Positions 26,795 through 36,003 of a stretch of DNA of 64,000 bases are shown in pieces. Source of the stretch: Cupriavidus neocaledonicus (GTDB lineage: Bacteria; Pseudomonadota; Gammaproteobacteria; Burkholderiales; Burkholderiaceae); assembly GCF_000372525.1 (NCBI RefSeq), contig NZ_AQUR01000097.1:1-64000 (forward strand), written 5' to 3'. The stretch's first letter is position 1. The number at the start of each line of letters is the position of its first letter. The translations under genes were made by a program, and so were the position numbers. Under the pieces are notes generated by a model that saw nothing but the letters and a program-made list of their open reading frames with translations, was not told the origin of the DNA and searched no databases.

Positions 26795-28129
26795 ATGGCA
26801 CTGACGGATTCCAGGGACCTTGCGGTCTCGACCTTGAACGCGCGCTCGGTGGCGCAGTACGAGACCGCCCTGCGCCTGCTGAACGGCTATTACGGCGACC
26901 CGCTCGCCGTGATCGACGCGGCGCTGGCCGACGACCCGGGCTTCGCCATGGGCCACGCGCTGCGCGCCGCGCTGATGGTAACCTCCGGCGACGGCGCCGC
27001 CGAGCCCATGCTGCGCCAGAGCGTCGAGGCCGGCGAAGCCCTGCACGCCCGCGCCAACGAGCGCGAGCGCCGCCATATCGCCGCGGCGCGCGCCTGGCTC
27101 GACGGGGACTTCGAGCGCGCCGTGCGCTGCTATGGCGACATCGTGATCGATTATCCACGCGACCTGCTGGCGTTGCAGACCGCGCACCTGGGCGACTTCC
27201 TGCTGGGCCAGTCGACCATGCTGCGCGACCGCGTGTCGCAGGCCCTGCCGCACTGGGACGCCGGCATGCCCGGCTACGGCTTCGTGCTCGGCATGCACGC
27301 CTTCGGCCTGGAAGAGACCCAGCTCTACGAGCGCGCCGAGGAGGCCGGACGGCGCGCGCTGGAATGCCAGCCGCGCGATCCGTGGGCGGTACACGCGGTG
27401 GCGCACGTGATGGAGATGCAGGGCCGGCTCGCTGACGGCATTGCCTGGCTGGAAGGGCGCCGCCAGGACTGGGCCGACGACAACATGCTGGCGGTGCATA
27501 ACTGGTGGCACCTGGCGCTGTTCCTGCTGGAAGACGGCCGGACCGATGAGGTGCTGGCGCTGTACGACCGCGCCATCAGCCGGCCCGCGCCGGCGATCGC
27601 GCTGGACCTGGTCGACGCCTCCGCGCTGCTGTGGCGGCTGCACCTGCGCGGCGTGGACGTGGGCCGGCGCTGGCATGCGGTGGCCGATGACTGGCTCGGC
27701 CGCGGCGCGGCCGGCTACTACGCCTTCAACGACGTGCATGCGGTCATGGCCAGCCTGGGCGCGCAGCGCCCCGCGGCGGCCGACCACGTGCGCGCCGCGC
27801 TGGAGCGGGCCGCGCTGGGCAACGGCACCAACGCGATGATGTCGCGCGAGGTGGGGCTGCCGGTGGCCGATGCGCTGATCGCGTTCGCGCAGGGCGATTA
27901 CGCCACCGCGATCGAGCTGCTGATGCCGGTGCGCCTGGTGGCCCACCGCTTCGGCGGCAGCCACGCGCAGCGCGACGTGATCGGGCTGACCCTGCTCGAA
28001 GCGGCGCTGCGCAGCGGCAGCGGCAACCTGGCGCTCGCGCTCACGGCCGAGCGCGCCGCGCTCAAGCCTGTCAGCGCGAGCCTGCGCCGGCTGGTGCAAC
28101 GCGCCGACACCTGCCGCGGGCAGCCCTGA
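26795..28129 (+). CDS. TPR protein of the TTC38 family
   Basis: Cytoplasmic tetratricopeptide-like protein of 444 residues resembling tetratricopeptide repeat protein 38. Repeats are seen across the whole chain, for example ALRAALMV, AVHAVAHVMEMQGRLADGI, and the strongly conserved HNWWHLALF. ATG 26795 has GGAGA upstream; a longer open frame exists but lacks conservation. The family is widespread but uncharacterised in bacteria. It has no signal peptide or membrane segment and its neighbours give no clear role. Confidence 0.85.
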   Translation: MALTDSRDLAVSTLNARSVAQYETALRLLNGYYGDPLAVIDAALADDPGFAMGHALRAALMVTSGDGAAEPMLRQSVEAGEALHARANERERRHIAAARAWLDGDFERAVRCYGDIVIDYPRDLLALQTAHLGDFLLGQSTMLRDRVSQALPHWDAGMPGYGFVLGMHAFGLEETQLYERAEEAGRRALECQPRDPWAVHAVAHVMEMQGRLADGIAWLEGRRQDWADDNMLAVHNWWHLALFLLEDGRTDEVLALYDRAISRPAPAIALDLVDASALLWRLHLRGVDVGRRWHAVADDWLGRGAAGYYAFNDVHAVMASLGAQRPAAADHVRAALERAALGNGTNAMMSREVGLPVADALIAFAQGDYATAIELLMPVRLVAHRFGGSHAQRDVIGLTLLEAALRSGSGNLALALTAERAALKPVSASLRRLVQRADTCRGQP

Positions 28130-28130
28130 A

Positions 28131-28187
28131 GCACGGGCGGGCACGGACGGACGGGCGGGCGCGGCCGCACGGACGGCACGGACGGGA
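28131..28187. repeat. GC-rich ACGGACGG/ACGGGCGG micro-repeats
   Basis: Short irregular repeats of CACGGACGG and ACGGGCGGGC fill the gap after the TPR gene. They probably arose by slippage. A -10-like TATACT at 28197-28202 lies just downstream and may serve the following small gene. Confidence 0.5.
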
Positions 28188-28228
28188 AGGGGCGCCTATA
28201 CTGCACCTGTCCTGACCGGAGACCCGCC

Positions 28229-28624
28229 ATGCCCAGCATCCGCGCCCTGTTCCGTCCCGCCCTGCTCCGCCCCGCCTTGTTCCGCCCCGCCTTGTGCGCC
28301 GCCACTCTGGCCATGGCGGCGGTGCCGGCCATCGCCCATCACGGCTGGTCCACCTATGACGAGACCAGGCCCATGACGCTGACCGGCAAGATCGTCGAAA
28401 GCCATTACGAGAACCCGCACGCGCACATCCGCATCGACGCCGGCGGCAAGCGCTGGCTGGCGGTGCTGGCCCCCGTGTCGCGCATGGAAGCGCGCGGCGC
28501 CACCTCGGACAAGGTCGCGGTGGGCCGCGAGGTCACGCTGGTCGGCTACGCCAGCAAGGAAAAACCGGACGAGCTGCGCGCCGAGCGCATCACCGTGGAC
28601 GGCAAGACGGTAGAGCTGCGCTGA
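28229..28624 (+). CDS. DUF6152-family exported protein
   Basis: Exported protein of 131 residues of unknown function. The signal peptide contains three copies of a 15-bp unit (28253-28297) coding RPALL, RPALF and RPALC, then a hydrophobic stretch ending near AIAHHGWS. The mature part begins with the HHGWSTYDETRPM motif, followed by YENPHAHI and a small beta-rich domain. CCGGAGA lies before ATG 28229. It is followed 13 bp later by a small membrane protein that often accompanies this family, and both adjoin copper genes; a metal-related role is only an inference. Confidence 0.8.
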   Translation: MPSIRALFRPALLRPALFRPALCAATLAMAAVPAIAHHGWSTYDETRPMTLTGKIVESHYENPHAHIRIDAGGKRWLAVLAPVSRMEARGATSDKVAVGREVTLVGYASKEKPDELRAERITVDGKTVELR

Positions 28625-28637
28625 GCCGGCACGCCAC

Positions 28638-29150
28638 ATGCCGGCGCTCTTCACCGCATGGACCGAATGGGCCGGCGCGCTGGCGCGGCTGCCGTTGGCG
28701 ACGGCGCTGCGCAGTTCGGCCTGGGCCTATCCCGCGGTTGAGATCATCCACCTCGCCGGCATGGCGCTGCTGTTCGGCTCCATCTTCGTGGTCGACATGC
28801 GGCTGGCAGGGCTGGGCCGGCGGCTGCCGGTGAGCCTGCTGCTGCGCCATGCGCTGCCCTTCACCGTCGGCGCCTTCATCGCCGTCGCGGCCAGCGGCGT
28901 GCTGCTGTTCGTGGCCCATGCCGACGAGCTGGCCGGCAACCCTGCATTCCTCGCCAAGCTGGGCCTGATCGTGCTGGCGCTGGGCAACGTGCTGTGGTTC
29001 CACGCCGGACCAGGCCGCAGCCTGCACGACCGCGAGCGCGGCTGGGACGCGGACGCGGCACCGCCTGCCGGCGCACGTCTGAATGCGGTCCTGTCCATTG
29101 CCGCCTGGCTGCTGGTGATCTGCGCCGGACGGCTGATCGCCTACGTCTGA
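28638..29150 (+). CDS. Small membrane protein of the DUF6644 type
   Basis: Inner-membrane protein of 170 residues with about four hydrophobic segments; conserved-looking parts are YPAVEIIHLAGMALLFGSI and DMRLAG. It follows the DUF6152 gene by 13 bp on the same strand and is convergent with copD. Histidines in the first helix (EIIHLAG) could bind a metal or heme, but this is speculative. No function is known. The family name is given from memory of the fold pattern. Confidence 0.7.
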   Translation: MPALFTAWTEWAGALARLPLATALRSSAWAYPAVEIIHLAGMALLFGSIFVVDMRLAGLGRRLPVSLLLRHALPFTVGAFIAVAASGVLLFVAHADELAGNPAFLAKLGLIVLALGNVLWFHAGPGRSLHDRERGWDADAAPPAGARLNAVLSIAAWLLVICAGRLIAYV

Positions 29151-29187
29151 AGCCGTGCGGCGGCATGACGGCCGCAAGCGCGGCCGG

Positions 29188-30135
29188 TCATGCCGGCATC
29201 GGCGACAGCATGCCCAGCACCGCCACCAGCGCCAGCACCAGCGCGGCGGTGGCGGCTTCCAGCAGCAGGCTGCGCCGCAGCGCCTGGACTGCCTGCAGCG
29301 CCGGGCCTTGCGCGCCGGCGCGCGCGGCCGCTTCCAGCCGCGGCGCCAGCGCAAAGCGGTTGGCCGCCGCCAGCGCGAGCATGGTGGCAAACAGCGCGAG
29401 CTTGGCGGCCAGCAGCCCGCCGTAAGACATCGGCGCGAATTCCGGCATCGCCGGCCCGACGATGAGCCAGTAGTTGAGCACGCCGGTGACCACCAGCAAG
29501 GCGACGATGCACGTGCCGATGCGGGCGAAGCCGTTGGCGCTGCGGCTCAGCAGCGCGAGGGCCTGGCCGCGTGGCGTCGACCCGGGCCACGCCAGCAGGA
29601 GGAACGCCGCCAGCGCCCCTACCCATGCGCCCGCGGCAAGCAGGTGCACCACGTCCGAGGCCAGGTGCAGGTAGCGCAGCGCGCCGTCGTGCATCGCGCC
29701 ATGCCCGCCCCACGCCAGCGTGGCCAGCGCCACGCCGCCAGACGCGGCCAGCACGGCCCAGGGCGCGCGCAAGCGGAGCAGGCGGCGCAGGTTCATGCCG
29801 GCCAGCACGAACAACAGCAGCGCCGCCACGCGCACGCACCAGGCCACGCCGAAATCGGTGCCGGTTACGATCATCGCCAGCACATGGGCCTGCAGGGCGG
29901 CATAGTCCGACGCGCCGGTCATGGCGCGCGCCATCTCGACCAGCGCCAGCATCGACAGCGCGATGCCTGCCCCGGCGCCAGCCAGCGCCAGCGCCCGGCA
30001 ACGGCGCGCGAAGCGGCCGGCACGTTCGTCCCGTTGCAGCGCGTAGAGGCAGAACAGCGGCAGCCCGAATACCAGCGCAAGGTCGAGATAAAGCGCCAGG
30101 CGCAGCCCCGCGGCCAGCCATTCCGGCTGCGCCAA
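29188..30135 (-). CDS. copD: CopD-family inner-membrane copper protein
   Basis: Inner-membrane protein of 315 residues with about eight hydrophobic segments, thought to take copper from CopC to the cytoplasm. Conserved parts are RYLHLASDVVHLLAAGAWVGAL and GVLNYWLIVG, with histidines and methionines in the helices. The start is TTG 30135, which directly follows the TAA stop of copC, so translation is probably coupled. It ends the copABCD operon. Confidence 0.85.
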   Translation of the reverse strand: MAQPEWLAAGLRLALYLDLALVFGLPLFCLYALQRDERAGRFARRCRALALAGAGAGIALSMLALVEMARAMTGASDYAALQAHVLAMIVTGTDFGVAWCVRVAALLLFVLAGMNLRRLLRLRAPWAVLAASGGVALATLAWGGHGAMHDGALRYLHLASDVVHLLAAGAWVGALAAFLLLAWPGSTPRGQALALLSRSANGFARIGTCIVALLVVTGVLNYWLIVGPAMPEFAPMSYGGLLAAKLALFATMLALAAANRFALAPRLEAAARAGAQGPALQAVQALRRSLLLEAATAALVLALVAVLGMLSPMPA

Positions 30136-30522
30136 TTACTTCACCGTGAACGTGACGTTGCCATTGACGGGATGGGTGTCGGACGAGACCGCGCGCCAGT
30201 CCACCCGGTAACTGCCCGGCGGCAGTGGCTGCGTGGGGGTGATGACCATGGTCCTGGGGTCATCGCTGCCCGAGACCTTAACGGCCATCTTCATCGGCGC
30301 ATGGCTGGCCATGCCCGGCATGCCGGTCATCACCAGGTTGGCGCCGGAAAACTGGGTGACCAGGTTCTCGGAGAAGCGCAGCTCGATCTTCTGCGGCGCC
30401 GGCACCTCGGCCTTGTCGGCGGGCGTCGACGCTTCCAGCCTGGGATGCGCGAAGGCAAGGCTGCTGGCCAGCGCGGCGATGGCCGCGATCATGGCGTGGA
30501 TCAGGGGGCGATTGGCTTGCAT
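30136..30522 (-). CDS. copC: Periplasmic copper-binding protein CopC
   Basis: Periplasmic copper carrier of 128 residues. A signal peptide ends at SLAFA, so the mature protein starts with His (HPRLEASTP), the usual first Cu(II) ligand. Other likely ligands are in the Met-rich segment MTGMPGMASHAPMKM and the HPVNG motif. ATG 30522 has GGAGA upstream; the frame extends farther but that would spoil the signal peptide. It follows copB by 50 bp and precedes copD. Confidence 0.92.
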   Translation of the reverse strand: MQANRPLIHAMIAAIAALASSLAFAHPRLEASTPADKAEVPAPQKIELRFSENLVTQFSGANLVMTGMPGMASHAPMKMAVKVSGSDDPRTMVITPTQPLPPGSYRVDWRAVSSDTHPVNGNVTFTVK

Positions 30523-30572
30523 GGTAGTCTCCGCTGAGGGATGTAGAAATTGTCGTGACCAGTGAGTGCGCA

Positions 30573-31676
30573 TCAGAACCAGACGCGGACGCCGGCGACG
30601 AAGCGCGTTTCGCCGGACTTGCCGCCGGCGGTGCGGACCATGTCCGCGGTATTGCCGAAGGTCTGGTAGCGCTCCACGCCGATATACGGGGCGAACTGCC
30701 GGCTGAACTCATAGCGCAGCCGCAGCCCAACGGCGCCGTTGGACAAGCCGCTGCCGATGCCCGCTTCCGGATCGTTCTTGCCGTAGAGATTGGCCTCGAT
30801 GCGCGGCTGCAGGATCAGCCGCTGCGTCAGCAGCAGCTCATACTCCGCCGACAGCCGCAGCGCGGTGCGACCGCTGGTGCCGACATAGGCGGTGGCGTCG
30901 ACCTCGAACCAGTACGGCGCCAGCCCCTGCACGCCGAACGCCAGCCAGTTGCGCGCCGGGCGCCCGCTGCCGGCGTCGTTGCGCAGGCCCAGCTGGGTGT
31001 CCCAGTAGCTGGCCACGGCGTGGCCCCACAGCAGTTCGGTGCGGGCTTCGTGCAGCTTGCCCCTGGAGGCCTCGCCCTCGGCCTTGAGCACCAGCTTGTC
31101 GAAGCTGTTGCCGAACCACGCCTGCGCCTCGTAGGCGGCGGCATTGTGGCCGTTGGCATGGGCCCACTCCAGGCGATCGACCAGCACCGACGCGAACAGG
31201 TGCTCGTCGGCCATCACCAGCTGGCGCTTGTCGCCCAGCGCATACTGGCCGACGCCGAGCTGGTAGCCGCCGGAGTAGGCGTGCGGATCGCGCGCGTCGG
31301 GCGGCGCGCTGCCGCCCTGCATCTTCATGTCGCCATGGTCCATCGCCGCGGCCGACTCCTGCGGCGGCGCATTGGCGCCGTCCATGGTCTGGATCTCCGG
31401 CTGGTCCATGCCTTGCACCTGGCCGTGGTCTATGCCCTGCATCTGGCTGTGGTCCATGCCTTGCATCTGGCTGTGGTCCATGTCCTGCATCTGGCTGTGG
31501 TCCACGCCCTGCATCGTGGCAGGCGTGGCGGGCGCGGCCTGCTGACCGTGGCCGTGCGCATGGCCGGCATGCGGGTCCTGCGCAAAGGCTGCGCCGATGG
31601 CGCCCAGCGCCAGCGCCATGGCCAGCACGGTCTTCTTGTATCCGGGCATGAAAATCGACAGTTCAGCTGGTTTCAT
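30573..31676 (-). CDS. copB: Outer-membrane copper resistance protein CopB
   Basis: Outer-membrane beta-barrel that binds copper. The 367-residue protein has a signal peptide (MPGYKKTVLAMALALG, with an AAFAQ end), then a Met/His-rich region with several copies of DHSQMQGM, then the CopB barrel ending in RVWF with the typical C-terminal aromatic. The start used is ATG 31676, which overlaps the copA stop by one base (TGATG); ATG 31649, nine codons later, would give a better signal peptide. Confidence 0.92.
   Translation of the reverse strand: MKPAELSIFMPGYKKTVLAMALALGAIGAAFAQDPHAGHAHGHGQQAAPATPATMQGVDHSQMQDMDHSQMQGMDHSQMQGIDHGQVQGMDQPEIQTMDGANAPPQESAAAMDHGDMKMQGGSAPPDARDPHAYSGGYQLGVGQYALGDKRQLVMADEHLFASVLVDRLEWAHANGHNAAAYEAQAWFGNSFDKLVLKAEGEASRGKLHEARTELLWGHAVASYWDTQLGLRNDAGSGRPARNWLAFGVQGLAPYWFEVDATAYVGTSGRTALRLSAEYELLLTQRLILQPRIEANLYGKNDPEAGIGSGLSNGAVGLRLRYEFSRQFAPYIGVERYQTFGNTADMVRTAGGKSGETRFVAGVRVWF
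31408..31522. repeat. 24-bp tandem repeat coding DHSQMQGM in copB
   Basis: About four 24-bp units (read on the plus strand as CCCTGCATCTGGCTGTGGTC and variants) code an eight-residue Met/His repeat in the metal-binding region of CopB. Copy number could change by slippage without shifting the frame. Confidence 0.75.
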
Positions 31677-33640
31677 CACGCCACCACCACTTCGCGGAAC
31701 ATGCCGGCATCCATATGCAGCATCAGGTGGCAATGCCAGGCCCAGCGCCCCACGGCATCGGCCGTGACCAGGAAGCTGATGCGCTGCGCCGGCTGCACCG
31801 GGATGGTGTGGCGCCGTGCCTGGAAGCTGCCGTCGGGCGCCTCCAGTTCGCTCCACATGCCATGCAGGTGCATGGGGTGGGTCATCATGGTGTCGTTGTG
31901 CAGGATCACGCGCAGCCGTTCGCCATGCTTGAAGTAGATCGGCGTGGACTTGCCAAACTCGACGCCGTCGAACGACCACGTATAACGCTCCATATTGCCG
32001 GTCAGGTGCAGCTCGACCTCGCGCCCCGGCCCGCGCGCATCCATGGCCCCGCCGATGGTGTGCTGGTCGGCCAGCGTCAGCACGCGCCTGCCGTTGTTGC
32101 GCAGGCCGATGCCAGGATCGTCCAGGTTGGTGCGGGCCATGTCGACGCGCATGTCGGTGCTGGCGCCGTATTCGGTGCGGGCATGGCGCGCGGTCTTGCT
32201 GGGCACCCGCAGCGCATCGGCGGGCGCCATGGCGTGCTGGCTGTGGTCCATGCCGGCGTGGTCCATGCCGGCCATCCGCATGGCACCATGGCCAGCGTGG
32301 GCGCCGTGGCCACTGTCGCCGCTGTGGCCGCTGTGGCCGCTGTGGCCGCTGTGGCCGCTGTGGCCGCTGTCGCCGCTGTGGCCACTGTCGCCGCTGTGGC
32401 CGCCATGGCCGGTCATCGCGCCCATCATGTCGGTCATGGTGAGCCATTCGGCCCGGTCCAGCGCGGGTACCGGCGCCGACAGTCCGGCGCGCACCGCCAG
32501 CGTGCCGCGCGCATACCCGGTGCGGTCCATCGACTGCGCGAACAGGGTGTAGGCGTCGTCCTGCGGCGTGACGATGGCGTCGCAGGTCTCGCCCGGGCCG
32601 AAGCGGAATTCGTCGACAGTGACGGGCTCGATGTCCTGGCCGTCGACCTGCACCACGCGCAGCTTGAGCCCGGGGATGCGCACGTCGTAGAAGGTGTTGC
32701 CCGAGCCGTTGATAAAGCGCAGGCGCACGGTCTCGCCGCGGCGGAACAGGCCGGTCCAGTTGCCCGCCGGCGTGACGCCGTTGGCCAGGTGGGTCAGGGT
32801 CGCGCTCGACAGGTCCGCCAGGTCGGTCGGGTTCATCCGCATCTGGTTCCACATGCGGCGCTTGTCCAGCGCCTGCTTCAGCCCGTCGCGCGACACGTCG
32901 CGGAAGAAGTCGACCACGGTGGGCTGGTTGTAGTTGTAGTAGTCGCCCTGGATCTTGAGCTTGTTCAGCACCCGCATCGGATCTTCGTCGGTCCAGTCCG
33001 ACAGCAGCACGGTATGGTCGCGGTCGGCGTGCGCGCGCTCGTGCCCGGAGGCCGGATCGATGACGATGCCGCCGTACACGCCGGTCATCTCCTGGAAGCC
33101 GGAGTGCGAGTGGTACCAGTAGCTGCCGGTCTGCGCGACCTTGAAGCGGTAGGTGAAGGTCTCGCCGGGCGGGATGCCCGGGAAGCTGATGCCGGGCACG
33201 CCATCCATCTGGTAGGGCAGGATGATGCCGTGCCAGTGGATCGAAGTGGCCTCGCGCAGGCGGTTGGTCACGCGGATGGTGACGGTGTCGCCCTCGCGCC
33301 AGCGCAGCGTCGGGCCGGGCAGCATGCCGTTGATGGTGGTGGCGATGGTGGGCTTGCCGGTGTAGTTGACCAGCGCTTCGCCGATCACCAGGTCGAACTC
33401 GGTGCCGCGCAGCACCGGGCCGGCACCGCTGCCCGCCGGCGCCGGCTGCCCGTCGCGCGCGCCGCCGCCGTGCCCCGCATGCTGCGCCCAGGCGCTGCCG
33501 CCCAGCCCGAGGCCGGCCACCACGCCACCGGCGGCCAGCCCCTGCACGAAGCGGCGGCGCCGGAGGTCCGGCAAGCCGGAGAGCGGATCAGGCAGCAGAA
33601 GAGGCAGCGCTGGGCGGCCGGGGCTTGGATGGCGTCGCAT
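31676..33640 (-). CDS. copA: Multicopper oxidase CopA, copper resistance
   Basis: Periplasmic multicopper oxidase of 654 residues. A twin-arginine signal (RRRFVQGLAAGG) precedes the mature protein. Copper ligands are seen in HWHGI, YWYHSHSG, HPMHLHG and the type-1 site HCHLMLHMDAGM. A central insertion holds His-Gly-Ser and Met/His repeats (GHSGDSGHSG, then GMDHAGMDHSQH) that probably bind extra copper. It is the first gene of copABCD and diverges from copRS across a palindrome. No strong ribosome binding site precedes ATG 33640. Confidence 0.95.
   Translation of the reverse strand: MRRHPSPGRPALPLLLPDPLSGLPDLRRRRFVQGLAAGGVVAGLGLGGSAWAQHAGHGGGARDGQPAPAGSGAGPVLRGTEFDLVIGEALVNYTGKPTIATTINGMLPGPTLRWREGDTVTIRVTNRLREATSIHWHGIILPYQMDGVPGISFPGIPPGETFTYRFKVAQTGSYWYHSHSGFQEMTGVYGGIVIDPASGHERAHADRDHTVLLSDWTDEDPMRVLNKLKIQGDYYNYNQPTVVDFFRDVSRDGLKQALDKRRMWNQMRMNPTDLADLSSATLTHLANGVTPAGNWTGLFRRGETVRLRFINGSGNTFYDVRIPGLKLRVVQVDGQDIEPVTVDEFRFGPGETCDAIVTPQDDAYTLFAQSMDRTGYARGTLAVRAGLSAPVPALDRAEWLTMTDMMGAMTGHGGHSGDSGHSGDSGHSGHSGHSGHSGHSGDSGHGAHAGHGAMRMAGMDHAGMDHSQHAMAPADALRVPSKTARHARTEYGASTDMRVDMARTNLDDPGIGLRNNGRRVLTLADQHTIGGAMDARGPGREVELHLTGNMERYTWSFDGVEFGKSTPIYFKHGERLRVILHNDTMMTHPMHLHGMWSELEAPDGSFQARRHTIPVQPAQRISFLVTADAVGRWAWHCHLMLHMDAGMFREVVVA
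32308..32405. repeat. 9-bp tandem repeats coding Gly-His-Ser in copA
   Basis: About ten 9-bp units (CCGCTGTGG on the plus strand, and CCACTGTCG variants) code GHS/GDS repeats in the metal-binding insertion of CopA. The array is in frame and prone to slippage. Confidence 0.75.
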
Positions 33641-33706
33641 GTCACGTCGGTTCGGTTAGTCGGCACCCCAAGCGTAGCCAGCGCCACCCTACCGCGGTCT
33701 GACCGG

Positions 33707-33739
33707 AACATGACAATCCGGTAATCTTGCGGTCATGTT
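33707..33739. promoter_or_regulatory. Probable CopR operator (cop box) between copA and copR
   Basis: AACATGAC (33707-33714) and GTCATGTT (33732-33739) form a perfect 8-bp inverted repeat with 17 bp between the arms, in the 179-bp gap between copA and the divergent copR. The position suits a two-component regulator site that controls both directions. Confidence 0.6.
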
Positions 33740-33819
33740 GGCGCCGGCAACGCCGGCGTAGAGTTGCCTGGCCGTCATGAAGAGCCATCGGCCGGGCCGA
33801 TCGCGTAAGGAAAGTGCTG

Positions 33820-34545
33820 ATGAAACTGCTTGTGGTGGAGGACGAGTCCAAGACCGGCGAATACCTGCGCCAGGGGCTGACCGAGGCGGGATTCGTCGTC
33901 GACCTGGTGCGCAACGGGCTGGACGGCCAGCACATGGCCATGACCGAGCCCTACGACCTGGTCATCCTCGACGTGATGCTGCCGGACGTCGATGGCTGGC
34001 GCATCGTGCAGGCGCTGCGCGCGGGGCAGAACCCCGTGCCGGTGTTGTTCCTGACCGCGCGCGACAGCGTGGCCGACCGCGTCAAGGGCCTGGAACTGGG
34101 TGCCGACGACTACCTGGTCAAGCCGTTCGCCTTTTCCGAACTGCTTGCGCGGGTGCGCACGCTGCTGCGCCGCGGCACCGCGCAGATGACGCTGGACCGC
34201 ATCCAGGTGGCCGACCTGGTGCTGGACCTGACCCGCCGCCGCGCCACGCGCGCCGGCCGCCGCATCACGCTGACCAGCAAGGAGTTCGCGTTGCTGGAAC
34301 TGCTGGCGCGCCGCCGCGGCGAGGTGCTGCCGCGCTCGCTGATCGCCTCGCAGGTGTGGGACATGAACTTCGACAGCGACAGCAATGTCATCGACGTCGC
34401 CATCCGGCGCCTGCGCGCCAAGATCGACGACGGCTTCGAGGCCCGCCTGATCCAGACCGTGCGCGGCATGGGCTATGTGCTCGAGTCGCCCGAAGCCGCC
34501 GACGCAGCAGAGGCGCCGCCGGCAAACGACGAGCGGCCCACATGA
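33820..34545 (+). CDS. copR: Copper-responsive response regulator (CopR/CusR family)
   Basis: OmpR-type response regulator of 241 residues. The receiver domain has the acidic pair in VVEDES and the phosphoacceptor Asp51 in VILDVMLP, with Lys in LVKPF. The C-terminal winged helix has the [12 protein letters not shown] and [12 protein letters not shown] motifs of the heavy-metal group. ATG 33820 has AAGGA upstream; GTG 33814 is an alternative. It overlaps copS by 4 bp and diverges from copABCD. Confidence 0.93.
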   Translation: MKLLVVEDESKTGEYLRQGLTEAGFVVDLVRNGLDGQHMAMTEPYDLVILDVMLPDVDGWRIVQALRAGQNPVPVLFLTARDSVADRVKGLELGADDYLVKPFAFSELLARVRTLLRRGTAQMTLDRIQVADLVLDLTRRRATRAGRRITLTSKEFALLELLARRRGEVLPRSLIASQVWDMNFDSDSNVIDVAIRRLRAKIDDGFEARLIQTVRGMGYVLESPEAADAAEAPPANDERPT

Positions 34546-35927
34546 CGCCCCGCCTGTCGCTGACGGCACGGCTCACCATCCTGTTCTCGCTGTCGTCGGC
34601 GGCGGTGCTGCTGGGCCTGGGCGTGCTGATCTGGCTGGCGATCGACGATCATTTCGCCGACGAGGACTATGCCGTGCTGGGCGACAACGTGCGGCTGATC
34701 GAGAAGATCGCCGCCGAAGGCCCGGCGGCGTCGCTGCCGCAACGCCTGGGGCCGGCGCTGGAGCACCATGCCGGCTTTGTCGCCGAAGTGCGTGGCGCCG
34801 ATGGCAAGCGCCTGTACGCCACGCGGGATTTCGACTTCGGCCCGGCGCTGGCGGCCGCCGCGCGGGTGCCGGCGGCAAACGACGCGTTTGCCTGGGAACA
34901 GGATGGCCAGAGCTACCGCGGCCTGCGCGCGCAGCTGGCGGTGGCGCCGGCAGGGGGCCAGCCGGGCACGCTGCAGGTGCTGGTCGGCATGGACACGGCA
35001 CTGCATGACCACTTCCTGCACGCATTCCGCAGCACGCTGGCCTTCTACGGCACGCTGGCGGCGCTGGCGAGCGGGCTGCTGGGCTGGTGGGCGGCGCGCC
35101 GCGGGCTGTCGCCGCTGCGCACCATGGCCTCGCGCGCGCGCACCGTGACCGCGCACAAGCTGGACGAACGCATGCCGGTCGACGCCGTGCCGGTGGAAAT
35201 GGCGGACCTGGCCGCCACCCTCAACGCGATGCTGGAGCGCCTGCAGCGCGACTTCGCCCGCCTGTCGGAATTCTCGTCGGACCTGGCGCACGAGCTGCGC
35301 ACGCCGATCACCAACCTGATGACGCAGACCCAGGTGGTGCTGTCGCAGCCGCGCGATGCGGCGCGCTACCGCGATGTGCTGGCGTCCAACGTGGAAGAGC
35401 TGCAGCGGCTGTCGCGCATGGTCTCGGACATGCTGTACCTGGCCAAGACCGAGCACGGCATCACGCTGCCCAGCGCGGAACCGATCGAGGTCGCGGATGA
35501 AGTCGAGGCGCTGTTCGATTTCTACGATGCGCTCGCCGAGGACAAGGGCGTGCGGCTCACGCTGCGCGGCCGCGGCCGCATCACCGGCGACCGGCTGATG
35601 CTGCGCCGGGCGCTGAGCAACCTGCTGTCGAATGCGCTGCGGCATACGCCCGCGGGCAAGGGCATCGTGGTGGCCATCACGCCAGTCGCCGACGCGGTGC
35701 AGGTGGTGGTCGAGAACGAAGGCGAGACCATCCGGCCGGAGCTGCTGCCCGTGCTGTTCGACCGCTTCTTCCGCGCCGACAAATCGCGCGCGCGGCCTGA
35801 GTCCGATGGCGCGGGACTGGGGCTGGGGCTGGCGATCACGCAGGCCATCGTCGCCGCGCACGGTGGCGCCATCGGCGTGTCGTCTGAGGCGGGCAAGACG
35901 CGCTTTACCCTGACGTTTCGCGCCTAG
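34542..35927 (+). CDS. copS: Heavy-metal sensor histidine kinase (CopS/CusS family)
   Basis: Inner-membrane sensor kinase of 461 residues with two membrane segments around a periplasmic copper-sensing domain, then HAMP, the phosphoacceptor motif [14 protein letters not shown], an N box ([12 protein letters not shown]), and the ATP lid [17 protein letters not shown] 34542 overlaps the copR stop (ATGA). Its last codons and stop are part of a 12-bp tandem repeat that continues downstream. Confidence 0.93.
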   Translation: MTPRLSLTARLTILFSLSSAAVLLGLGVLIWLAIDDHFADEDYAVLGDNVRLIEKIAAEGPAASLPQRLGPALEHHAGFVAEVRGADGKRLYATRDFDFGPALAAAARVPAANDAFAWEQDGQSYRGLRAQLAVAPAGGQPGTLQVLVGMDTALHDHFLHAFRSTLAFYGTLAALASGLLGWWAARRGLSPLRTMASRARTVTAHKLDERMPVDAVPVEMADLAATLNAMLERLQRDFARLSEFSSDLAHELRTPITNLMTQTQVVLSQPRDAARYRDVLASNVEELQRLSRMVSDMLYLAKTEHGITLPSAEPIEVADEVEALFDFYDALAEDKGVRLTLRGRGRITGDRLMLRRALSNLLSNALRHTPAGKGIVVAITPVADAVQVVVENEGETIRPELLPVLFDRFFRADKSRARPESDGAGLGLGLAITQAIVAAHGGAIGVSSEAGKTRFTLTFRA

Positions 35928-35998
35928 TTTCGCGCTTGGTTTCGCGCTTGGTTTCGCGCTTGGTTTCGCGCTTGGTTTCGCGCTCGGTTTCGCACCTG
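35915..35998. repeat. 12-bp tandem array at the end of copS
   Basis: Seven contiguous units of GTTTCGCGCTTG: the first (GTTTCGCGCCTA) includes the copS stop codon, four are identical, and the last two are variants. The array fills the gap up to the terminator of the opposing operon. It looks like slippage from the copS 3' end. Confidence 0.85.
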
Positions 35999-36003
35999 GG
36001 GAC

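Noticed and set aside
22321-26796. Very long open frame on the minus strand opposite hpnN, mlaA and the FKBP gene
   Set aside because: Its translation is rich in His, Arg and Gln without any family motif, the pattern of an antisense frame in GC-rich DNA. The plus-strand genes are strongly family-like.
32308-32405. CRISPR-like or regulatory repeat in the copper operon
   Set aside because: It is an in-frame 9-bp coding repeat for Gly-His-Ser inside copA.
35915-35998. CRISPR array
   Set aside because: Units are 12 bp and directly adjacent, with no spacers and no cas genes.
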